DNA from: Sparassis latifolia
Taxonomy: Eukaryota; Basidiomycota; Agaricomycetes; Polyporales; Sparassidaceae
DNA length: 64,000 nucleotides
NCBI GenBank assembly: GCA_018466975.1
Contig: CM031561.1
Location: 3,968,001-4,032,000 of the forward strand
Direction of reading: 5' to 3'
Under the pieces are notes generated by a model. That model saw nothing but the letters and a program-made list of their open reading frames with translations. It searched no databases and was not told where the DNA came from. The position numbers and the translations under genes are program-made. Shown here in pieces: positions 49,398-60,964 of the stretch; position 1 is the first letter of the stretch; every line of letters starts with the position of its first letter.

Positions 49398-50039
49398 TGT
49401 TACACGGCAGTGAAACACGAGCGTCAAGTCGAGTCGTCACGAGATAAGGTCTTAGTCTGAAGACACTAGTCCGTTCAAGTGACACTTCTGGCGATGTCTT
49501 CGCACTGAAGGTCGATCAGAGTTTGTTCTTATGACTCATAGTAGCTGTCTGCTACTAACGGTTGATCTTAGTCAAAGGCAAGTGAAAAGCTGGTTTAATG
49601 GTAACCAGGTCGAGATGGGGATCCAGCTCGACAAGGTCGTCTATTTATACAAAAGGTATCCGCAGTACTACGCAGTAATGCGGGATCGTTCATTGGCTAG
49701 ATAAGGTGAAACGATATCTGGGCAGGGTAACGGCGAGGAAGTAATATGTATGAGAAAGCTGAGTAAGGTCGTGAGAGATAATCAGTACTAATGGGGATAA
49801 CGAGTCGTGTATCAGAACGAGGTAAAGATGAGGCATACATGCACGTCTTGCATGTACGATAAGAAGAAGGTCCGGAGTTGGATCCGGTGTAACCCCAGAC
49901 TAGAGGTTCTAGACATCTGGGTAAAGAATCGGAGGTTGCGCTCCGATGAGTCACGTGTTGGATCACGTGGTCTGGTAACGTAAAGGGAACAAGGAAAAGA
50001 AAAAGAAAAGATGCGCCACAAGTGAGGAGCGTTGTAACA
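49398..50039 (-). repeat. Gypsy B 5' LTR
   Basis: 642 bp, minus-strand 5' LTR. The small open frames inside it are also found in the other LTR and are not genes. Confidence 0.9.
49641..49649 (-). promoter_or_regulatory. TATA-like box in gypsy B 5' LTR
   Basis: Minus strand TATAAATAG in CTTTTGTATAAATAGACGAC, about 390 bp from the start of the LTR, preserved in both LTRs. Confidence 0.5.
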
Positions 50040-50044
50040 GACCA

Positions 50045-50513
50045 TGCCCTCCGCGACAAATACGAGGGCTGCTACAAATGCCGCCGCTTCTTCGTCAAGT
50101 GCAAGAAGAACAACTGTCTGAATGACTTCCCCGATGCAGCCACCTACCAGCCTCTTACTGTGGCTGCTGGATTTGCTGCTTAGAAGGCCCACAACTCAGG
50201 TCGTTCTCATGTCGCTGTGGTCACTGATGGTGACAACATTGACAAACATCTCGTTACCACTGTCAAAGTTACTCCTGACTCGCCGCTTGCCGCCGCTTCC
50301 TGCATCCTCGGCACCAGTGATAATTGGGTCTCAGATGAGTACGTGCTCGCTGACCTCACCGTACCCCACCTTGTTTGGCGAGCGATCATACACTCACCTT
50401 CTTCTTCTGCCCCTTCTATGCCCATTCCTATGCTAATCGACTGCAGTTCGCCCTCAGTTCTGATTAGAGATGACCTCGTCAAACACTGTCAATGCATGCT
50501 CCATGGTCGATAA
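50045..50513 (+). pseudogene. Gypsy A gag end and protease
   Basis: After the gypsy B insertion: HALRDKYEGCYKCRRFFVKC, then a TAG near 50182 interrupts. The protease domain is read as VSDEYVLADLTVPHLVWRA and PMLIDCSSPSVLIRDDLVKH near 50430-50490; LIDCSSP holds the aspartic protease position (DSG-like, here DCS). A frame change follows toward the RT region. Confidence 0.75.
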
Positions 50514-50659
50514 ATGCTTAGATTGCAACATACTTGAGGAACCTTCTCCTCCTTCCCCCCCCTTGCACAGCATTCCCCCGCTGCCCGACGTCATGATGAG
50601 GATGAAGCTGCACACCTTAATGCCCAGTTTCATCTCTCTCAACACCGGGATCTCATGCA

Positions 50660-52524
50660 AGACCTTCTTCTCAACCACGCTCCTCTGCCTGAAACAGCTT
50701 CACCACATATGCTGCTGCCCACTGTTATCGCAGCAGTGCGCTCCAAGGTCGAAGACCTTGCTTACCTCGAAACTCTTTCTCGCGAGAATGTCGACATGAA
50801 GACGCACTTTGCAGATCTTTTTCCAGATGACATTCTGCATATTGACGAACTCCCGACTGATGTGTACTACCACTTCCGTCTCAAGGACCCTAACCTTGTA
50901 ATAGCTTGACGACAATATGAATGCCCTAAAAAGTATCGTGAATCCTGGAAGATTCTCTTACAACAGCACCTCGACACCGGACATATGTGTTTATCCTCCT
51001 CCCCATACTCCTCTCCTTGCTTCCTCATTCCAAAGGCTGACTCTACCGCTCTCCCTCGCTGGGTCAACGACTACCGTATCCTCAATGCCAATACCATCCC
51101 TGACGTCCATCCCCTCCCTAGCATCCAAGAAATCCTGTCTGACTGCAGCTGCGGAAAGATTTGGGGTAAGCTTGACATGACTAACTCTTTTTTCCAGACC
51201 CGCATCCATCCGGATGATGTCCTGTACACTGCAGTAGTGACCCCATTTGGTCTCTACAAGTGGACGGTCATGCCCCAAGGTTGTCGGAATGCACCGGCAA
51301 CACACCAACGTCGTATGTTCACTGCCCTTCGCCCTTATATCGGCTCGATTTGTCATGTGTATCTCGATGATATTATTATCTGGTCGAACTCTTTGGACGA
51401 ACACCACCGCAATGTTAAAACTATCCTGTCCGTGTTGTGCTCACATCATCTCTACTTCTCACGGAAGAAGACTGACCTTTTCTGCCTAGAACTATGCTTT
51501 CTCGGTCACCACATCTCTCATGCTGGTGTGGAAGCAGATGACTCTAAAGTCGACAAAATCCTATCTTGGCCTGTTCCTTCTTCTGCTTCTGATGTCCGCT
51601 CCTTTCTGGGTCTCATCAAATACATCTCTAACTTCTTGCCTGCCCTCTCACAATTCACATGTATCCTTAACACGCTCACCACGCAGGAAGCCGAACACAA
51701 CTTCCATTGGTCTTCGACACACCAAGATGCGTTCACCGCGATCAAGTCACTCGTCGTCAGCTGTGAATGCCTTATGGTCATCGACCATCAGAACATGGGT
51801 GACAACAAGATTTTCGTTTGCTGTGATGTGAGTGATTGGTGCACCGGTGCCATCCCCTCATTTGGCCCCACCCTGGAATCTGCTCGTCCCGTCACCTTTG
51901 ACTCCATGCAATTGAAAGGCCCCGAATCAACTACCCTGTCCACGAGAAGGAGCTCCTCACCATCGTGCATGCTCTCAAGAAGTGGCATGTGGATTTGATT
52001 GGTGTGCCTTTCAGTGTATACACTGACCATCACACTCTCAAGAATTTTACCTTCCAGAAGAACCTATCTTGGCACCAGGCACGATGGCAGGAGTTCCTCA
52101 CTCAATACAATTTCAACATCGTTTACCTCCGCAGTGAAGATAACACAGTAGCTGACTCCCACTCCCAGCTCCCACCTCCCCTCGCCCTGCTTGCCCCTGA
52201 ACTCATCCCGATTGACCCTGCGACAATTGCATCCCTCCCCCTCTTTTGGTGTGCTGCTCGTGGTCTGAGTTCCATCCAGATGCCCCCACTCATCCCTCCT
52301 TGTGACATCTTCACACATGTGGCAACAACGCATCTATGTGTGGCAACTGACCCCGACTGGCTCACGTGGATCCGTACTGGATATCGCGAGGATGAGTGGT
52401 GCTCACGCCTGCTCCATGACCTCGCACACACTGTTACAAAGCTCCTCTCTGAGGAACGCGCGGATGACTTCCGCCTCTACCTTTACCGATCATATGACAA
52501 TGACATCACAGTGCCTAGACTGAC
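50660..52524 (+). pseudogene. Gypsy A reverse transcriptase and RNase H
   Basis: Frame from LLNHAPLPETASPHMLLPTV to DPNLVIA, TGA (50908-50910), RQYECPKKYRESWKILLQQH. RT: PYSSPCFLIPKADSTALPRW, GKIWGKLDMTNSFFQTRIHP, MPQGCRNAPATHQRRM, and the catalytic YLDDIIIWSN. Then FLGHHISHAGVEADDSKVDK, SFLGLIKYISNFLPALSQF, and RNase H VCCDVSDWCTGAIPSFGP. A one-base deletion near 51930 breaks the PELNYPVHEKELL region. It continues PFSVYTDHHTLKNFTFQKNL and EDNTVADSHSQLP. The frame ends at the 0.7-kb insert. Confidence 0.88.
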
Positions 52525-53222
52525 CATGTGACAATGATGTCACTGACCACATGACCATGATGTCACCATGGTCATCACCCTTATCTATCCGGCACGGATC
52601 TACCTGATCATCTGATGATGTGCGCCTTGTGTGCAAGGCTTGGATCCTCTTCCTATCACACATACGACAAAGGCATGTTTGCCTCACCTTTGCCTTACTC
52701 TTACGATACAGATACCGAACCTCATGAGCATGGCCCTAGACCCTGATACATGCGCTAGATGCACGATGACCTCGCTGCTGCCTTGTCTTTGCAGCACGAC
52801 CTTATTCCCATATGGACAGATTGTCTCTCATGCAGAGTCATCACTGACTCAGCATTCTCATGACCGTGGGACAGGCGTACGAACCCTGTGCCCTTGTATT
52901 GATACCAATGGACCAATCGTAGTTCTAGTATTACAGGTAGATGGACGCCTGTACTTGTATATAAGACCAACAGGACAAGCTGGAGTCCCCATCTTGTCCT
53001 GGTTACACATCAACCAGTTTTACCATCTACATCTGTGTGACAGATCGACCTTGGTCTGCAGACAGCGGCCAAGCGTTCATAAGACTGCTCCACTGGGCCG
53101 ACCTCTGGTCATCGCTATGACTGGAGGTCGGACCCCTCACAATTGACTTGAGCCCTTGCGAAGGCCTAGTCACTGGACGACGAACCAGATGTATGGTGGC
53201 ATGACTGGCCCCCGTGACACAC
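52525..53222. mobile_element. Probable 0.7-kb insert between RNase H and integrase of gypsy A
   Basis: The gypsy frame stops at FRLYLYRSYDNDITV and resumes with DSIDSAAELFNAGKLDG. The 698 bp between have no pol similarity. The hexamer ACTGAC flanks the segment (52519-52524 and 53223-53228). Near the left edge are overlapping TGACCATG/TGATGTCAC repeats. It could be a solo LTR (TGTGACA... to ...GTGACACA) or a non-autonomous element; the class is not established. Confidence 0.5.
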
Positions 53223-54898
53223 ACTGACTCCATAGACTCCGCTGCCGAACTTTTCAATGCCGGCAAACTCGATGGTCTACGATCCGCTGGTATCGCAGTT
53301 AACAACTGCCTTCTATACGTAGGTGATCGCCTCGTCATTCCTCATGTCACTGACATCCGCAAGGGCCTTTTCCGCCTCGCACATGACTCCCTCGGACATT
53401 TCAGTTTTGACAAATCTTACGCTCATCTCCGCACTGCCTACTACTGGCCCAACATGCGTAAGGAACTCAAACACCTTTATGTCCCCGCCTGCGGTGAGTG
53501 TCAGTGTAATAAGTCGCTGATGCGGAAGCCTGTCAGTCCTCTCCACCCTCTCCCTGTTCCAGACCATCATTGTGACAGTGTCGCCATTGACTTCATCGGG
53601 CCCCTCCCGGAGGATGACAGCTTTAACTGCATCGTCACCATGATGGACCGCCTAGGTATCGATATCCGTCTTGTGCCAACTTGAACAGATATTTCCACTG
53701 AGGATTTTGCCGCTCTCTTCTTTGAGAAGTGGTACTGCGAGAACGGCCTCCCTCTCGATATCATCTCTGACTGTGACCATCTTTTCATCAGCCCCTTCTG
53801 GAAGGCTCTACACAAACTATTCGGTATCAAGCTTTGCATGTCCACATCCTACCACCCAGAAACTGACAGTTCCAGTGAATGTTCCAACAAGGCCGTCATC
53901 CAGATGTTACAGTACCACGTCGCTCGGAATCAATGTGATTGGGTACGTGCACTACCTCTTGTCCATTTTCAGCTCGTTAATTCTGAAAACACTTCGACTG
54001 GTTTCACACCTTTTCACCTTAATCACGGCTGCATGGCTGGAATTATTCCCCCTATCACTGACACTGCCGTCGAGACCATCTCCACAGATTTTGGAATTGA
54101 CGCTGCCCATGCCGCAGACCTCCTCAACCACATGGAGCTGGATACTCTCGAAGCACGTGACAACCTCATTCTTGCAAAGTCCAACCAGACGCTCACCGCG
54201 AATTCCTCATGCTCTCCCGAGATCGTCTACATCAGGAAAACCCAACTTTCTCTTATGGACTTATTTAGACTTTCAGGTCTGAGAACCCTTATTTAAGGCC
54301 ATAAGTGTTCAAGTAAGTCGAATTTCAGACACTCAGGGAATATGCCTTAGGCCCTTTTTGTCCTTATATCCTTAAATAAGGACCATAAGTCCATTTAAGT
54401 TATTTAAGTGTCCTTTTAAGGAAAAGTGGGGTTTTCCTGATGTACTCTGTTGGCGACCGCATCCTTCTTTCCACTTTCCATCGTCAGCGCGATTACATGC
54501 AATGTGGCGACAACCGTGTTGCCAAATTTATGGTTCATTACGATGGACCTTACACCATTACTGACTCCTACTCCGAGTTCTCCGCTTACACTCTTGATTT
54601 ACCACCACACATGTCTATCTTTCCAACCTTCCACTCCTCTCTCTTACGCCCTTTCCTTACTAACGATGCCGCCCTTTTCCCATCTCGCCAGCTCGCTCAA
54701 CCTGGTCCCATCATCATGCCCGATGGCCAGGAAGAGTGGCTTGTTGATCACATACTTGAACGCTGCCGCCACAGTCGCGGCTGGTGTTACCTCGTATGAT
54801 GGACTGGTTATGGACCCGAATCTGATACTTGGCTACCCGGCTCTGATGTTGCAGACCTCCAAGCACTCGACACGTTCCTTCAAGAACAAGACCTAATG
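53223..54898 (+). pseudogene. Gypsy A integrase and chromodomain
   Basis: Integrase His-Cys domain: AHDSLGHFSFDKSYAHLRTA, YYWPNMRKELKHLYVPACGE then CQCNK. Core: HHCDSVAIDFIGPLPEDDSF, a TGA after DIRLVPT near 53684, WYCENGLPLDIISDCDHLFI, SYHPETDSSSECSNKAVIQM. The frame is interrupted at SCSPEIVY by a 213-bp MITE and resumes SVGDRILLSTFHRQRDYMQC, AKFMVHYDGPYTITDSYSEF, FPTFHSSLLRPFLTND. The C-terminal chromodomain is EEWLVDHILERCRHSRGWCY then LV, TGA (near 54798), WTGYGPESDTWLPGSDVADL, DTFLQEQDL, ending near 54898. The TGAs are explicable as CGA to TGA. Confidence 0.88.
54230..54442. mobile_element. 213-bp CATCAGG MITE inserted in gypsy A integrase
   Basis: Ends CATCAGGAAAACCCAACTTT and (reverse complement of the right end) CATCAGGAAAACCCCACTTT. 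A TA duplication flanks it (54228-54229 and 54443-54444), and removing element plus one TA restores EIVYSVGDRIL. TA duplication points to the Tc1/mariner superfamily. No coding capacity. Internally it is rich in TTATTTAAG-type short palindromes. Confidence 0.88.
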
Positions 54899-55063
54899 AC
54901 ATAAGTCACCTCCAAGTCCACTGGCGCTCAATATGCTCTGCTCAAGGACCTTCCCTTCCCGCTTGTTTCTACGACCCTCACTTTCGACATTCTTCTTTCC
55001 TTTCCTTCCTCCTACCTTACTTCCACTTCCTTCCCCATGCCAATTTTTTCAGGTTGGTGAGAG

Positions 55064-55311
55064 TGTAACCCCGTTCACATGCTTACCACATTGTTTGTTC
55101 CTCCTTCCTATTCCGTCCGTACTGTTTATACGATGTTCGACTTCATTGCCTCTTCTTTACTCTCCTCCTTATGGCAATGAAGGTATGGACTCGCTATCTG
55201 CCTTGCACTGTAGTATTGACTCTCCCCCTTACAGCAATAAAGGTATAGCTTGCACCTGTTCCGTTCCGGCCTGATCTGAGTGAAGCGCACCCACAACCGG
55301 GCTCGCTTACA
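55064..55311 (+). repeat. Gypsy A 3' LTR
   Basis: 248 bp, followed by the duplicated ctcca. Differences from the 5' LTR include CACATGC for CACGTGC, GACTTCATTG for GACTTTGTTG and CAGCAATAAAGG for CAGCAACGAAGG; all noticed changes are transitions. Confidence 0.9.
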
Positions 55312-56541
55312 CTCCACCAGAAATGTAAAGGGCTGTGGATAATTACCTGCTCCTCAGTTCCTGCAAGAATCAGAGCACTCAGTGATTTGTGATTTAAAGC
55401 AGTGCTGTTTCTGTTGCTCAATCATCCTGCCACTGTGCAACAACGGCGAGCACATGATGAGCACTATGCGAACACCGAATTCGGGTTGCCCACATTGTGC
55501 AAAACAACACCCACCCTAGGGTTTACTCGCAATTTCCTGCGGGAAACACTGATTGCGCGCGCTCGGCGTGTTCTCGGATGACGAGTTTGGCCAGCCATCT
55601 TATAGCATTCACCTCCTCTTAATGCTCGTCCTAATCCGGTAATTTTCGATATAAAGGGTAAGTCTCACAAAACATATGTCACATGATTTTTTAAAACATA
55701 ATGTTGGGATAAAGGAGCGAGAACGCTATAATGACGGATGGTTTTAGGAGCCTGCTGTGCTGCCCGAAAATGCAGGAAGTAGCCGGTGGGCAATATATTA
55801 GCCGCGAAGGGAGGGAGTGGGTGGGCCTGTAAAGAGTAATAGTTGTAGTCTTTTGTATGAGGACTGCCTCCACTGAGTGGCAGTATATCTCACTATCTAG
55901 ATTCTTTAAAATTGTGGTGTGGGTGTGGCTAATTGCAGCTCCGTTCCATCTCTTGACGTCATCCGTATGGGAAGAGCTGTTGCTATAGTGCAATTCCAAC
56001 ATAGTGCAATTGCAATATATTTCGTAGTCTTGTTTGAAGTCGACAGTAAGAAAATCGCGGAGCGCGCAGCGCAGAGCGATTTACTTGTTATTATGAGATA
56101 TTCGGAGTCCCGACCTACCTACCATGTGTCACTTGTGTTACCGTGACAGGCTTGACGTCCACGTGATTTGGGTAAGCGTCGCGCGGTACGCGTCTTCGTC
56201 TCGACGCTGGTCGTTCCTTCGAACCGCTGAGTGCTATAAGGTTTGACCCTATATCTGCTAAAGTGGCGACAAACCACTGTTACTGGCGTATACAAACGCA
56301 TCTACTTCGCTGAAAAGTTTGTCGGAAGTGAAACTTGGGCTGGACCTCACGAAGGCTGGAAATTGCAACATCCAGTGTTGCTTCGTTAAAGCTACAGACG
56401 CGCCAACTTTTCCAGGCCGGAGTAGGCGAGCTCAGTGGACTGTACGTACTCCAGATAGTCCATATTTTGACATCTAAGAACATACAGATTCGGTGTTGCA
56501 CACCTCACCCTCTAGTCAATTCTGAGGAATATTGGAAGAGA
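55312..56541. other. Spacer between gypsy A and MLH1
   Basis: About 1.2 kb. It contains the right arm of the ~300-bp inverted repeat (55465-55765) and, toward 56541, the presumed MLH1 promoter. No gene recognised. Confidence 0.5.
55465..55765 (-). repeat. Right arm of a ~300-bp inverted repeat flanking gypsy A
   Basis: Reverse complement of 40645-40950: for example TTGGGATAAAGGAGCGAGAA, TCCTAATCCGGTAATTTTCG and CATTGTGCAAAACAACACCC. The two arms lie 0.1-0.4 kb outside the gypsy A ends. Confidence 0.75.
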
Positions 56542-59472
56542 ATGGATGCTCAGCGGCGCTCTCCTTCGCCTCATTCGCCTGGGCCATTACCTATCCGTCG
56601 TCTCCAAGAGTCCGTCATCAATCGTATAGCTGCAGGAGAAGTACGCGAGCAGACTGATTACTCGCTTTCTGGCAAGTTGATCTATAGGCCGAGTGCAGAT
56701 CATACACAGGCCCGCGTCCGCGCTCAAGGAGCTCATTGAGAACAGCCTCGACGCAGGCTCCACCTCGATAAGAATCACTGTCAAAGATGGAGGGATGAAA
56801 CTCTTGCAGATCCAGGACAATGGCTGTGGTATTCGTGTCGGTGTCTCTTCGCCCCTTTTACGTGTTGTGACGCTCACTTTTCTGGGATCTGCAGAAAGAT
56901 GACCTCCCGTTATTGGCGGAACGCTTCACGACCTCGAAGCTGTCGTCGTTCGCGGATCTGTCCCACCTGACGACGTACGGCTTCCGTGGGGAGGCACTGG
57001 CTTCCATCTCTTATGTCTCCCACCTTAGCGTTATCACAAAAACCAAAGCCGACCCTTGCGCGTGGAAGTGAGTAATATCGTCTCTGCGATTCTCGTGCAC
57101 TTTACATCGTTTATATCAGAGCACATTATGCCGATGGATCTCTGACACCGGCAAGGGCGGGAACCACGTTAGATCCCAAACCGTGCGCCGGCAATGACGG
57201 CACAGCCATCACCGTATGTCTTCTCCGTACAATTTTCATCTAGTTACGCAATGATTCGAGCATGCCTCAGGTAGAAGACCTATTCCACAACACTCCGACC
57301 CGCCTGTCAGCGCTGCGCAGCTCCTCGGAAGAGTACGCCCGCATTCTCGACGTCGTTACCAAGTACGCCGTACATAATCCGCACGTCTCCTTCACATGTA
57401 AAAAGGTAGGTTTCCTCAACAGAGAGCTGCAGCAGTAGAGTATGTGTTACTAAAGTCCTCCAGGCAGGATCGCCCACGCCCGAGGTGTCAACTCCGTCGG
57501 GATCGACGACGAAGCAAGCCATTCGCCTGCTCTATGGCCAGACCATCGCGAAAGACCTGCTGGATGTTACTGTATCTTCATCATCCGCTGCTGACGCCGC
57601 AGAAGAAACCTCTGATGCCAACGACAAAGAAGAACCGAGTGGGGGCTCTTGGTCCGCCGAAGCGCACTTCACAAATGCCCACTACCAGGCGAAGAAGACG
57701 GTACTCCTGCTCTTTATCAACCGTAAGCGCAGATTCCCTGTATCACCCTTACTACCACCCGGAGCTGATTGCACACAGATCGCCTCGTCGAGTCCTCGCG
57801 GATCAAGAAGGCGGTAGAAGCGGTGTACAATGGCGTTCTTCCAAAGGGTTCGTCTCCTTTCGTGTACCTGAGGTACGCTCGTGCGTGACTGTTTTGGTGT
57901 GGTTCGTAGCTGACCACGAGGACAGTTTACAGATCGACCCACGGGCGGTTGACGTCAACGTCCACCCAACGAAGCGCGAGGTACACTTCCTGGACGAGGA
58001 TGCCATCATTGACCGCATTTCGGATGCGCTCCAGGGCGCGCTCGTCGGACAGAGTCAATCGCGCGTGTTCGAGTACCAGGTAGATCATTTGACGTCTTCT
58101 ACTGACTTCGCTGATGGTAGGTTGCTGCAGACGTTACTGACGGGAGGCGTGGCTGAGCTTCCCAGGGGTAACGGCAAGGGCAAGGGCAAAGCACGGGAGA
58201 TGGACATCGACGAAGAGCAAAGGGAACAGCCAAAGAGCGCAGACGAGGACGAGTCGTACTCCGGTCCAACGCGTAAGCCATGCATATACTCCGCCGCATC
58301 GGCTGATTTTCATTCTGAAAACCAGCCACCCAATTGAAGAAAAAGACTCTGTCCCAACACAAAGTTCGCACCTCAATGCAAGACCGCACGCTCGACTCGA
58401 TGTTTCCCGTCCTCAACCAATCGCAGCAAGCCAACAGCCCTGCGGCGCCTTCCCCAGTTGCACAGACACCTAAAACTCGCGAGATCAAGGTGTCGCAGTG
58501 CTTCCTCGGATCGGTCAAGAGGCTACGGCAGGATCTGTTCAAGGGACAGCACCGCGGTGCGTCGCCTCACGACCCACAGTCACTTATCCACCTCACGCTC
58601 TGTGTTTGTGGCAGGCCTCACCGAGATCATCGAGAAACACACGTTCGTCGGTATAGTCGACCTGGACCGCTGTTTGTCGCTTATTCAGCACTCCACGAAG
58701 CTCTACCTCGTCAATCACGGCGCTCTCGCGTACGTCCCTTCCTTGCCCACGCACGAATCCTGACAACAGTGCAATGTAGGGAAGAACTTTTCTACCAGCT
58801 CGGGCTCCGCCAATTTGGCAACTACAGTCGCATCAGGCTCGACCCCCCACCAGATCTGCGGACACTTGTAGCACTTGCGGTTGACGTGGAAGAGGGCGTG
58901 AAGCACAGTACCCTGAGCAAATCGGAGATCGTCGACGTATGTCTTACACTCATTCTTCGACTGGCTTGACTTCGTAATTTCTCGGCTCTGTAGTGCATTG
59001 TTAATATCTTGACTGAGAAGCGCGAGATGCTCGAGGAGTACTTCTCGTTATCGATCAGCGACGAAGGGACGGTTAAGACCTTACCGATCTTGTTGCGCGA
59101 CTACACACCCAATCTTGACAAGCTGCCCCTGTTCTTGATGCGACTGGCTCCACAGGTGAGTCCTCACTTGTCTGTCATGATATTGATCCTCACGTCCGTG
59201 AGCAGGTGAACTGGACGTCCGAAATGGAGTGCTTTGAGACATTCCTCCGAGAGCTGGCGTTTTTCTACGTACCCGAGCCGCTCGTGCCTGAAGCCGACGT
59301 GGAGCAAGAGGAGGAGGAAAAGACACAAGAGAAGGCGGTCAAGTGGCAGATTCAGCACGTTCTCTTCCCTGCCATGGCGCGCTACCTTGCGCCGCCCAAA
59401 TCGTTGTTAGATCGGGATGTCGTCCAGGTCGCGAATTTGCCGGACCTGTATCGCGTCTTTGAGCGATGTTAG
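56542..59472 (+). CDS. MLH1: DNA mismatch repair protein MLH1
   Basis: MutL-family GHKL ATPase; MLH1 pairs with PMS1 (and MLH2/MLH3) to act after MutS recognition of mismatches. Start ATG at 56542: [20 protein letters not shown]. Exon 1 ends at AAGE (56640) and splices to [20 protein letters not shown] (56699 on). ATPase motifs follow: [23 protein letters not shown] (intron 56837-56894), [33 protein letters not shown]. The MutL fold-2 region has [19 protein letters not shown] and [20 protein letters not shown]. An acidic linker holds [20 protein letters not shown]. The C-terminal domain has [40 protein letters not shown] and ends in the diagnostic MLH1 tail YRVFERC with TAG at 59470-59472. 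Roughly a dozen exons with short introns. No lesion noticed; it appears functional. Confidence 0.95.
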
Positions 59473-60964
59473 CACAGGCTACCGATACTCTATGGGGCTC
59501 TCATCATCGCGATTCAGCGTGGGTAGTCTCATACATTTGCTGTCTGTGGTGGCAGACATCGATGAAAACCATAATCCTCCGAACGATCATAAAGGCAGAC
59601 AACGACGTGTAAGTCAAGAATCACGATGCTCACTACATTCTGAAAGAACAATTTATGACCAGGACAATGTCATTCGTGCGACCTCCTGGAACAAGCAATC
59701 AGATCTCGTCGGGGCTCATCTACAATGTGGTTTGCGTGCATCATTGCAAAGGCGCGTACGATAAAAATGCTTACAGAAAGATCAGCTGCGACAGCAGGGG
59801 CGGTAGATCGGATTTGAGCACCGTAATCAATAATTTTTACGATGCTACAGTACCCCTTCAAAGCTTCACACGTCATGTAAGGGTATGTCTTGATTTTGTT
59901 CGTAGAGTACACTGATGTCTCCCTTATCCAACGAGCTGCCCGTGCATGACCGTGACGGACAACGACATTGAGGCGAACTTCGGGCTAGGTTGCCGTCTAT
60001 ATTTCCCCTCCACGGCTACCTGGTGTCGTCGTGGGATCAGGACATCGTCTGGATGAGCGTGCCGATACATGAATCTTCTTGACCCTTTCCTAAATTCCGT
60101 GCACGTCAGATGAGGTACGGTTGAGAGTAGTTTGACTAAACATCGTGAGCCGGTCCTGCCAAGTTGGCCTTGATCCGAGCAAGCTCCCCCTCAAGTTTGG
60201 CAGCAAATATGCTCATTAGTCTCGGACGGTGTAGTTTTCTTGAGCAAAAACATAGGCAGCCCGGGTTACTAGTATGTGCACCTTCTACTGGGTGATAGCC
60301 AAAGCTGACGATTCTGGTACGCAAAGAGAATCCATCTTTGGCGCGATAGAGTTATGATGACCAACTATGATCGTACGGGCAGTGAAATTCCCATCCTATT
60401 GCAAGGCATCGGGCGAGTAGAGGGAAGGTGTCTGAGGAGAGATCATATCCCATTCAAGAATGTTGAAGCGATGCGCAAACCTTGCGGAACCTGGGGCTCT
60501 CGGCGTCCTGCGTCCGAAACGGCGGGCTGCTACTGTTTGACGTTCTTGTCCTCAGTAAGGCGAAAGTTTACTATCCATCACAACGACGTTCTTTGGCTGC
60601 TCAGTCGTTTGTCAGTAGTGATTAACATGGAACCATAGAGAGAAAAGAACGTACGTGCAAAGGAGTGGCAGCGACTTCCTTGAATTCAACATTGGACACA
60701 GCTCTCGTCCATTGGACACGATCCAGTTGAACTCTGAGGGTTATCTCGACCTAGTCGAGACCACGGTGACTCCTACGACATGATAACACACGATGCCAAC
60801 GGTACACCCCCGATGATTCACAAAAGGCTATCCGTGTCATGGAAGACATCTAGTACTTGGCGGAATAATAATAGTATCTATGCCCAATGCTACAGATATC
60901 AGTACATATGGCGAAGAACAGTACTCGCACAATTGAAGGAAGGAATCGAAAGCAAAGCATGTCA
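59473..60964. other. Spacer between convergent MLH1 and PAG1-like genes
   Basis: About 1.5 kb. Only short frames without recognisable similarity on either strand, no repeat family seen elsewhere in the window. It must hold the 3' ends of both flanking genes. Nothing else supported. Confidence 0.5.
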
